The translations under genes and the position numbers were made by a program. This document shows, one piece after another, positions 6,250 to 11,557 of a stretch of 11,557 bases of DNA. Origin of the DNA: Alphaproteobacteria bacterium (lineage in GTDB: Bacteria; Pseudomonadota; Alphaproteobacteria; JANQSM01); contig JANQSM010000154.1 in assembly GCA_028284025.1 (NCBI GenBank), positions 1 to 11,557 of the forward strand, read 5' to 3'. How positions within the stretch are numbered: the first letter of the stretch is position 1; the number at the start of each line of letters is the position of its first letter. The notes under the pieces are model-generated. The model was given only the letters and a program-made list of their open reading frames with translations. It was not told the DNA's origin and did no database searches.

Positions 6250-6596
6250 TGTTAGGAAATCTAAATTCAACATTAGCCCTTCAGACTGAACTTGCCTACA
6301 GCGCAGAACCAGGTAACCAGTTGAATGCATCCAAGCAGCACGGCAACTTTAAAGAAGCAGCTGAAAACTTTGAAGCCTTCTTCGTGCACCAAATGATGGA
6401 AATGATGTTTAAAGGCGTCAAAACCGACGGCGTTTTCCGCGGTGGCCAGGCTGAAAAGGTTTTTCGGTCAGTAATGTTTGAAGAAATGAGTAAAGAAATC
6501 TCACAAAGTGGTCAGCTGGGAATTGCAGATTCTATCATGCGTCAGATGATTCAGATGCAAGAAGAATTAGACCAGCAGAATGTTCAAGGAGTATAG
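6249..6596 (+). CDS. flgJ: Rod-binding protein FlgJ, short form without muramidase domain
   Basis: Rod assembly (capping) factor. The 115-residue protein matches only the N-terminal rod-binding domain: AAENFEAFFVHQMMEMMFKGVKTDGVFRGG (37-66), then FEEMSKEISQSGQLGIADSIMRQM (77-100). The C-terminal glucosaminidase domain of enterobacterial FlgJ is absent, as is normal in alphaproteobacteria, where a separate lytic enzyme opens the peptidoglycan. Its ATG overlaps the flgI stop codon by one base (TAATG), which implies translational coupling. No signal peptide is seen, consistent with type III export. Confidence 0.88.
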   Translation: MLGNLNSTLALQTELAYSAEPGNQLNASKQHGNFKEAAENFEAFFVHQMMEMMFKGVKTDGVFRGGQAEKVFRSVMFEEMSKEISQSGQLGIADSIMRQMIQMQEELDQQNVQGV

Positions 6597-6599
6597 ATC

Positions 6600-7037
6600 A
6601 TGAATGCAGAATACTATTTTGACCAATTAATTGGTGTGAGCGAAAAACTGATTGATATTTTGTCAGTTGAAAGCAACCTGATCCGCGAACGCGAAATTGA
6701 AAACCTGCATAATCTGCAAGAGGAAAAAACCCGCCTGAGCTTTGAATACGAAAAACAGGTGAGCGTCCTGGGTGAGCAGCCTGAACTTATTGATTATGCC
6801 AATCCCACACAAAAGGAACGATTGAAATCTCTGGCTATCGATTTTGAAGAGGCCGCAAAGGAAAATTTGAAAGTTTTAAAAGCCGCACATGAAAGCGGAA
6901 ATCGTGTGTTGATCGCCATTAAGAACGCAGCCCTTGAGATGCAGAGCAATGGTAAAGGATACACACAAAACGGGGCATCCACCAACACGGCGCAAACCAG
7001 CCAAAATGTGTCGGTGTCCATAAATGAGAAATTATAA
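6600..7037 (+). CDS. FlgN-like flagellar export chaperone (probable)
   Basis: Probable cytoplasmic chaperone that protects FlgK and FlgL and delivers them to the flagellar export gate. The 145-residue protein is acidic and strongly helical (about 1-112: YYFDQLIGVSEKLIDILSVE, REREIENLHNLQEEKTRLSFEYEKQV), followed by an N/T/S/Q-rich tail ending VSVSINEKL. Size, helical layout and position directly before flgK and flgL fit FlgN. Sequence identity to enterobacterial FlgN is not obvious by eye, so the call leans on context. AAGGAG (6584-6590 area) overlaps the end of flgJ, and the gap to flgJ is only 3 bp. Another small helical flagellar protein is the alternative. Confidence 0.65.
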   Translation: MNAEYYFDQLIGVSEKLIDILSVESNLIREREIENLHNLQEEKTRLSFEYEKQVSVLGEQPELIDYANPTQKERLKSLAIDFEEAAKENLKVLKAAHESGNRVLIAIKNAALEMQSNGKGYTQNGASTNTAQTSQNVSVSINEKL

Positions 7038-7056
7038 GAACATAGGATAAAAGACA

Positions 7057-8853
7057 ATGTCACTGGGTCTTGCCTTACAATCAGCGATTAGTAGCCTGCA
7101 ACTTAATCAGCGGGCAATGACTGTTACATCCAGTAACATTGCTAACGTTAATACCCGGGGCTATACACGTAAAATTCAGGGTCAAGAATCCCGTATTCTC
7201 GGTGGTCTTGGAACCGGGGTACGTGATAATGGTATTACCCGCCGGGTAGACCAGTTTTTGATCAAAGATATTCGTCGGGAATCTTCTTTATTTGGTGCAT
7301 TGGCTTACCGCACCGAGATTCTACGCCAAACACAGGACTTCTTTGGAACACCCAGCAGTAATACTGGTATCAATGCTGCCATCAACCAGCTGGGAACAGC
7401 CCTGTCAGCTTTATCAATCAACCCGGATGATAACGTAGCCCAGCTTGATTTCTTGACCTATGCCCAGGAAACAGCGCGCCAAGTACGCTTCATGAATACT
7501 GAATTGCAAGGTTTAAGATCTACTGTTGATCAGGAAATTAATGATACTGTTAATTCTATAAATACGCTGCTAAACCAGATTCATGACTTGAATGTTCAGA
7601 TTTCTCAAGGCCGTGCCGGTGGCAATCCAACACCAGAGCTGGATGATATTCGTGACACTTATGTGGAAGATTTATCTGAGTTGATCAACGTCTCTACTCT
7701 TGAAAACCCTACCGGGAGCCTTTCCATCATCATTGGAGGGGTTGTCGTTGTAGACCAGGTCGTGAAAGAGTTTAGTTATTCTCCGCAAAGCAGTGTGGCG
7801 CCTGGAACAACGTTCAGCAACATTACACTGACCGGTTTTACAGATGCCAGTCCATTTATCACAAATGGCCGGCTAAGTGAGCAGTTGGCCCTGCGGGATA
7901 CGACTCTTCCAAACATGGCGGCACAATTAGATACCTTGGCTCGTACGGTATTTGATGAAATGAACGCCATTCACAACCTTGGAACATCCTTCCCACCCCC
8001 AAGCAGTCTGACAGGGTCGGTAGGTGGATTTACAGGTGCTGAAGTAATTGGAGCCACCACAACTGGCGTCTTGAGAGTCGCAGTGACCGATGCCAATGGG
8101 GATATTATTGATGATGGAACAGGTAATCCTGCTTATCGAGACATTGACCTTGGTGCCTTAGGAGCCGGTGCAACCATTACAGATGTCGTTAACGCCATTA
8201 ATGCAGTGCCTTACAACACCTTGCTCACAGCCAGTATCAATGCTGATGGACAATTACAGATTGTAGGGGCCGGTACAAACCGAATTGCCCTGACGGAAGT
8301 TACTGCGGTAGATTTTGCCGGATCCAACCAAGGGTTTTCGCACTATTTTGGACTGAATGACCTCTTCACAGCTGATACGGCTGCCGTGTCAACAGATGAG
8401 GGGGCATTTGCCGGAAGTCTTAACGTATCAGCATTCCTGCAAAATGATCCACAGCGTGTAGCTTCTACCCGCCTTGGAACAGGCACCTATATCATTGGTG
8501 ATAATGCTATTTCTATCGGGGATGGCTCAAATGCCCTGGCTTTGGCTGATAAACTTGGTGAAAATCTGGCTTTTGCTGCCTCTGGGGGCTTGCCCACCAT
8601 GTCGCGTACTCTTGCCGGTTATGCATCTGCCATTATCACGGACTCTGCCAATAAAGTGGCAAAAGCAGAAACAGATATGGATGTTCAACGCACTGTGGTT
8701 GAAAATCTGATTTTCCGCCTTAAAGAAGATAGCGGAGTGGACATTGACCAAGAACTTTCACAAATGATCGAATATGAGAATGCGTATAACGCTTCTGCAC
8801 GTGTGATCAGCACGATTCAGCGCATGTTCGATGAACTGGAAAGAATTGTATAA
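7057..8853 (+). CDS. flgK: Flagellar hook-associated protein 1, FlgK
   Basis: First hook-filament junction protein, placed on the hook after the rod and rings are complete. The 598-residue protein has the axial N-terminus MSLGLALQSAISSLQLNQRA and the signature SSNIANVNTRGYTRK (25-39). A long helical D1 region follows, with QTQDFFGTPSSNTGINAAI. The variable middle (about 310-470) contains GFSHYFGLNDLF, a segment typical of alphaproteobacterial FlgK. The C-terminus VDIDQELSQMIEYENAYNASARVI...MFDELERI is the conserved D0 domain. TAGGA at 7043-7047 is a modest ribosome binding site 9 nt before the ATG. It lies 19 bp after the FlgN-like gene. Confidence 0.96.
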   Translation: MSLGLALQSAISSLQLNQRAMTVTSSNIANVNTRGYTRKIQGQESRILGGLGTGVRDNGITRRVDQFLIKDIRRESSLFGALAYRTEILRQTQDFFGTPSSNTGINAAINQLGTALSALSINPDDNVAQLDFLTYAQETARQVRFMNTELQGLRSTVDQEINDTVNSINTLLNQIHDLNVQISQGRAGGNPTPELDDIRDTYVEDLSELINVSTLENPTGSLSIIIGGVVVVDQVVKEFSYSPQSSVAPGTTFSNITLTGFTDASPFITNGRLSEQLALRDTTLPNMAAQLDTLARTVFDEMNAIHNLGTSFPPPSSLTGSVGGFTGAEVIGATTTGVLRVAVTDANGDIIDDGTGNPAYRDIDLGALGAGATITDVVNAINAVPYNTLLTASINADGQLQIVGAGTNRIALTEVTAVDFAGSNQGFSHYFGLNDLFTADTAAVSTDEGAFAGSLNVSAFLQNDPQRVASTRLGTGTYIIGDNAISIGDGSNALALADKLGENLAFAASGGLPTMSRTLAGYASAIITDSANKVAKAETDMDVQRTVVENLIFRLKEDSGVDIDQELSQMIEYENAYNASARVISTIQRMFDELERIV

Positions 8854-8866
8854 GAAGGATTGATCT

Positions 8867-9850
8867 ATGGTTTTAACAATTGGTGACATTGCACAATCAG
8901 GACGTCTTTTAAACCAGATTGGTAAGACACAAGATAGTTTGGATCGGGTGCAGATACAGTTAAGTACTGGTGCCAAGGCAGAAGTTTATTCTGAAATTTC
9001 AGGAAATGCCAACCGGTTGCTGCTAGTAGAAAATGCCTTTGTGCGCACACAGCAATTTAATAGAAACATTCAGGGTGTTCAGCTGCGCACGGAAATGATG
9101 GATTCCACGCTGACTCAAATGGTAGATCTGGCAACAGAATTTAAATCTCTGCTATTGAGTGCGACTTCAGCAGAAAACTATAATGAATTTGACGTAGATG
9201 GCCAAGCCCAAGACTTACTGGAGAGATTTTCAAACCTTTTAAACGTTGAAGCTGACGGAAAGTACCTGTTTGCAGGGACGGCTACCACAACCCAACCTTC
9301 TGTTGTTCCTTCCCCGTTAACAGCACCGTCAAATGCAGGAACCAGCCCAGCGTTCACCCCGGAAGATCCCAGTCTGTTCACACCTGCTGATCCTGAATGG
9401 CAGGACTTTTACGGCTTTTACCAAGGAAACAATGGCACATTAAGTGTGCGCATCGCAGAAGATCAGGTCATCAATTATGGTATTACAGCCAATGAACAGC
9501 CTTTTGTGGATCTTATGTACTCATTGCGCCTGGCAGCAACCTTTAATGACGGATCTGACCCCGGATCTGAGCTTGCTCGCTTAAACTCTGCACTGGATTC
9601 TGTGACAACTGCCGTAGATGGCATTATTGACAGACAAAGCCGTTTGGGTCAGCAAATGCGAACCGTCGACATGGAAAGAATACGGAATGAGGACACAATT
9701 GGCAGATTCAGTGACCTGATTGGTGAAATTGAAGCCACAAATATTCCAGAGGCTGCAACCCAGCTAAGTCAGTTCCAAACTCAGCTGGAAGCCTCATATC
9801 TTGTAACCACCCGTTTGCGGCAGGCAAGCATAATTAATTTCTTAAACTAA
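8867..9850 (+). CDS. flgL: Flagellar hook-associated protein 3, FlgL
   Basis: Second junction protein, linking FlgK to the flagellin filament; it is flagellin-like. The 327 residues begin with an N-terminal flagellin-type domain (DSLDRVQIQLSTGAKAEVYSE at 23-43) and contain the FlgL hallmark GKYLFAGTATTTQP (131-144). A Pro-rich stretch follows (about 145-177) before the beta segment FYGFYQGNNGTLSVRIAEDQ (181-200). The C-terminal helical domain ends in PEAATQLSQFQTQLEASYLVTTRLRQASIINFLN, the expected D0 end. AAGGA (8855-8859) precedes the ATG, and the gap to flgK is 13 bp. Confidence 0.94.
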   Translation: MVLTIGDIAQSGRLLNQIGKTQDSLDRVQIQLSTGAKAEVYSEISGNANRLLLVENAFVRTQQFNRNIQGVQLRTEMMDSTLTQMVDLATEFKSLLLSATSAENYNEFDVDGQAQDLLERFSNLLNVEADGKYLFAGTATTTQPSVVPSPLTAPSNAGTSPAFTPEDPSLFTPADPEWQDFYGFYQGNNGTLSVRIAEDQVINYGITANEQPFVDLMYSLRLAATFNDGSDPGSELARLNSALDSVTTAVDGIIDRQSRLGQQMRTVDMERIRNEDTIGRFSDLIGEIEATNIPEAATQLSQFQTQLEASYLVTTRLRQASIINFLN

Positions 9851-9869
9851 AATGATAAGAGGTGATTGA

Positions 9870-10397
9870 ATGTTTGAACACAATATGCATAAATCAGAGT
9901 ATGAAAGAAAATCATCTCTCCCCTCTGAAGAGGCTTTAAAGACAATGTCAGAAACACAAGACAACCCTGATGTGATTCAGCTTAAAAATCAGCTTGGTGA
10001 GTTTGAGTTCCACCGGGATCAGCTTTTAACCTTTTCCAACGGAATTATTGGCTTTACTGACCTGCAAGAATTTGCCATTGCCAACATCCCTGGTGATGAA
10101 GACCAACAATTCAAGATTTTGCAATCGATAGAAGTTCCAGAGCTGTCTTTTATTGTCCTTCCAACAAGTGGCGAAACTTCACCGCTTGAAGCTGAGGATG
10201 TGAAAGAGCTTGCAACAAACTTTAGTATCGATCCAAAAGATCTGGCCCTGTTATTTATTGTAACGATCCGCAACATGGGAAGCGTTGTAAAAGTGACCAT
10301 GAACGCCCGCGCGCCGATTGTTCTTGATACAGATAAGAAAACTGGCAGACAATATATTTTGCCGAATCAAAAATATTCGATTCAGCATGAACTGTAA
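9870..10397 (+). CDS. fliW: Flagellar assembly factor FliW
   Basis: FliW binds free flagellin and, in Bacillus and Campylobacter, antagonises the translational repressor CsrA, so that flagellin synthesis follows secretion. The family pattern runs through residues 45-175: FHRDQLLTFSNGIIGFTDLQEF, FKILQSIEVPELSFIVLP (81-98), VTMNARAPIVLDTDKKTGRQYILPNQKYSIQHEL (142-175). At 175 residues it exceeds the usual 130-150 because of a charged N-terminal extension of about 30 residues. GAGGT at 9859-9863 favours the ATG at 9870, but a later ATG at 9945 (codon 26) would give the standard length. It follows flgL by 19 bp and precedes the flagellin. CsrA is not in the window. Confidence 0.9.
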   Translation: MFEHNMHKSEYERKSSLPSEEALKTMSETQDNPDVIQLKNQLGEFEFHRDQLLTFSNGIIGFTDLQEFAIANIPGDEDQQFKILQSIEVPELSFIVLPTSGETSPLEAEDVKELATNFSIDPKDLALLFIVTIRNMGSVVKVTMNARAPIVLDTDKKTGRQYILPNQKYSIQHEL

Positions 10398-10404
10398 AAA
10401 ATAA

Positions 10405-10429
10405 CAGGCCCTTAAGGCCTGCTCTTGTT
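10405..10429 (+). terminator. Probable terminator after fliW
   Basis: CAGGCC (10405-10410) and GGCCTG (10416-10421) form a 6-bp G+C-rich stem with the loop CTTAA, followed by a weak T-rich stretch CTCTTGTT. It lies 7 nt after the fliW stop codon and would separate the flgI-fliW transcript from the flagellin. The short stem and interrupted T-run suggest incomplete termination. Confidence 0.55.
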
Positions 10430-10444
10430 GTATTCTCTGGCTTT

Positions 10445-10458
10445 CCTCCTTTCGGAGG
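10445..10458. repeat. Second hairpin in the fliW-flagellin region
   Basis: CCTCC-TTTC-GGAGG forms a 5-bp perfect stem. It can be lengthened beyond a T/C mismatch by CTT/AAG. One arm is an anti-Shine-Dalgarno sequence and the other is Shine-Dalgarno-like, with no start codon at suitable distance. It could belong to the fliW 3' end or, if flagellin transcription starts upstream of it, to the flagellin leader. Confidence 0.4.
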
Positions 10459-10472
10459 CAAGGGCGGAGTGT

Positions 10473-10519
10473 ATACCTGTTTCTATTAACGTTTCCTTTA
10501 CACATACCTGATATTCTAT
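10473..10519 (+). repeat. Imperfect direct repeat upstream of flagellin
   Basis: ATACCTG-t-TTCTAT (10473-10486) is repeated as ATACCTG-ata-TTCTAT (10504-10519). The ATACCTG blocks start 31 bp apart, close to three helical turns. This spacing would suit two regulator sites on the same face of the DNA. I recognise no known operator, and no convincing sigma-54, sigma-28 or sigma-70 promoter could be fixed in this region. Confidence 0.4.
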
Positions 10520-10549
10520 AGGCAATATGGCATGAAGCCGTATTGTATA
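10517..10549 (+). promoter_or_regulatory. Long inverted repeat in the flagellin upstream/leader region
   Basis: CAATATGGC (10523-10531) and GCCGTATTG (10537-10545) pair over nine positions around the loop ATGAA. The single mismatch becomes a G-U pair in RNA. Outside a GG bulge, TATA (10517-10520) pairs with TATA (10546-10549). It ends 30 nt before the flagellin ATG, so it is either an mRNA leader hairpin just upstream of the ribosome binding site or a dyad operator. Flagellin leaders are known targets of FlbT in Caulobacter and CsrA in Bacillus; which one applies here is unknown. Confidence 0.5.
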
Positions 10550-10579
10550 CTGCGTATAAATCCATGTAGGAGATAAACT

Positions 10580-11524
10580 ATGCTTAGTCTTATTACGAAT
10601 ACGTCTGCGTCTGTCGCCCAGAGAAATCTCGGTGATACGAATCGCACGTTAAGTTCAACGCTAGAGAAGTTGTCTTCAGGTCTTCGTGTAAACAAGGCTT
10701 CTGATGACGTGGCTTCTATGGCAATTGGTTCCCGTTTAAATTCTGAATTAACTGCCCTTCGCACTGTTGCAACCAATGCTGGTCAAGCCGTGTCTCTTCT
10801 TCAAATTGCTGAAGGAACATATTCACGGATTAATGACATGCTTGTTCGAATGAAGTCTTTGTCTTCACAGTCTGCGAACGGTACATTGTCTGACACAGAA
10901 CGTCAGCTTCTTGATGTCGAATTTCAAGCTTTGAAAAACGAGATTGACCGTGTAGCTGCTGATACTGAGTTTAACGGACAAACGCTTGTTAATGCAGAGC
11001 TAACCACAAACACTATATCTGACGAAGATACCGCAGCAGATGGTTATGTTGTAAACGTTGTTGGTAACGTTGATGCAACCGGTGACTTTGCTGTATCCGC
11101 TCTTTCTGGTGGTCTTTACACCATTTCAGTAGACGGATATTCCGGCACAGTTTCCAATAGTCTGGTTTCTGCTGGTGCTTTGACTGAACAAGTTGTTGTA
11201 ACGATGACTCATGCCACAAACGAGGGTTCTCTTGTTCTAACCCTTGGAACTGGTTACGGAATCGCGGCTGACGCCGGTGGTACACTGGATGGTGGTACAG
11301 CCAACGTTCTAGACATTGCAACATCTACTTCAGATGCAACAGTGACTAAGAACTTCCGCGTTGGGTCTGGTTCAAATTCAAGTGAAGATGTGATTTCTGC
11401 CACCATTAACGGTGCAAACGCAACTTATCTTGGGTTTGACAGCAACTCTAACTCAACAATAAGCATCACAACAACAGCAAATGCTGATAAAGCATCTGCG
11501 TTAGTTGATTGCAGCATCAACTAA
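10580..11524 (+). CDS. Flagellin, truncated at the C-terminus by a terminal fold-back
   Basis: Filament subunit. The N-terminal D0/D1 region is intact: MLSLITNTSASVAQRNLGDT, LEKLSSGLRVNKASDDVASMAIGSRL (28-53), NAGQAVSLLQIAEGTYSRINDML (66-88) and DTEFNGQTLV (128-137). Residues about 140-255 are a Thr/Ser/Gly/Asp-rich surface domain. A second conserved part begins at about 258 (NFRVGSGSNSSEDVI, then TTANADKASALVD to residue 310), the usual entry to the C-terminal D1/D0 helices. These helices, needed for polymerisation and export, are missing: after D310 come four residues and a stop lying in the loop and right arm of a perfect 42-bp inverted repeat. The sequence to about 11509 is probably genuine and the stop an artefact. 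TAGGAGAT (10567-10574) is the ribosome binding site. Confidence 0.88.
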   Translation: MLSLITNTSASVAQRNLGDTNRTLSSTLEKLSSGLRVNKASDDVASMAIGSRLNSELTALRTVATNAGQAVSLLQIAEGTYSRINDMLVRMKSLSSQSANGTLSDTERQLLDVEFQALKNEIDRVAADTEFNGQTLVNAELTTNTISDEDTAADGYVVNVVGNVDATGDFAVSALSGGLYTISVDGYSGTVSNSLVSAGALTEQVVVTMTHATNEGSLVLTLGTGYGIAADAGGTLDGGTANVLDIATSTSDATVTKNFRVGSGSNSSEDVISATINGANATYLGFDSNSNSTISITTTANADKASALVDCSIN

Positions 11525-11557
11525 CGCAGATGCTTTATCAGCATTTGCTGTTGTTGT
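11468..11557. repeat. Perfect 42-bp inverted repeat at the right end of the window
   Basis: Bases 11468-11509 and 11516-11557 are exact reverse complements, separated by the 6-base loop TGCAGC. The left arm is in-frame flagellin coding sequence (codons 297-310); the right arm is its complement and stops at the very last base. This is the signature of a fold-back (inverted chimeric read or assembly end) rather than of a terminator, which would lie after a complete gene and be followed by a T-run. Confidence 0.92.

Noticed and set aside
10517..10544. Sigma-28 promoter for flagellin (TATA...GCCGTATT)
   Set aside because: GCCGTATT only partly resembles GCCGATAA, no TAAA lies at the right distance, and the bases belong to the inverted repeat.
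10528..10545. Sigma-54 promoter for flagellin at TGGCAT
   Set aside because: The -24-like TGGCAT has no GC at 12-bp spacing (the bases there are TA).
11013..11324. Minus-strand open frame of 103 codons within flagellin
   Set aside because: It is Gln/His/Arg-rich and low-complexity, antisense to the flagellin surface domain, with no start signals.
11468..11557. Rho-independent terminator after the flagellin
   Set aside because: The stem is 42 bp, its left arm is conserved coding sequence in the middle of the C-terminal domain, there is no T-run, and it ends exactly at the window edge.

Overview
The window is a flagellar gene cluster from an alphaproteobacterium of moderate to low G+C. The assignment rests on the gene set and order (flgF-flgG-flgA-flgH, a convergent dksA, fliX divergent from flgI, then flgJ, flgN-like, flgK, flgL), on fliX, which is essentially confined to alphaproteobacteria, on a single-cysteine DksA, and on sigma-54 -24/-12 promoters in front of flgF and flgI, as in Caulobacter-type flagellar hierarchies. 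I cannot name a genus. FliW beside the flagellin is less usual for this class, where FlbT/FlaF is the better-known flagellin control pair.

Layout. (1) 40-3503, + strand: a sigma-54 promoter drives flgF, flgG (distal rod), flgA (P-ring chaperone) and flgH (L-ring lipoprotein). (2) 3504-3775: gene-free, with a strong bidirectional terminator and two REP-like palindromes in opposite orientation. (3) 3776-4743, - strand: dksA and fliX. (4) 4744-4923: divergent regulatory region with a good sigma-54 promoter for flgI, a weaker second sigma-54-like site and a possible CtrA-like box facing fliX. (5) 4924-10397, + strand: flgI (P-ring), a short flgJ rod-binding protein without a muramidase domain, a FlgN-like chaperone, flgK and flgL (hook-filament junction) and fliW. 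The genes are closely packed, and flgI/flgJ overlap by one base. (6) 10398-10579: flagellin upstream region with a terminator-like hairpin, a second hairpin, a direct repeat and a long inverted repeat near the start codon. (7) 10580-11557: a flagellin gene that is complete at its 5' end but runs into a perfect 42-bp inverted repeat reaching the last base of the window; its C-terminal D0/D1 segment is missing.

Together the genes build the distal rod, the P and L rings and the hook-filament junction, then start the filament. FliX (with FlbD elsewhere) would couple early assembly to sigma-54 transcription. FlgN-like would deliver FlgK/FlgL, and FliW would monitor flagellin. I found no wholly new system. 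The most notable points are the terminal fold-back that truncates the flagellin, the FliW-flagellin pairing with a structured flagellin leader, two sigma-54 promoters with identical promoter-to-ATG spacing, and a covarying pair of REP palindromes.
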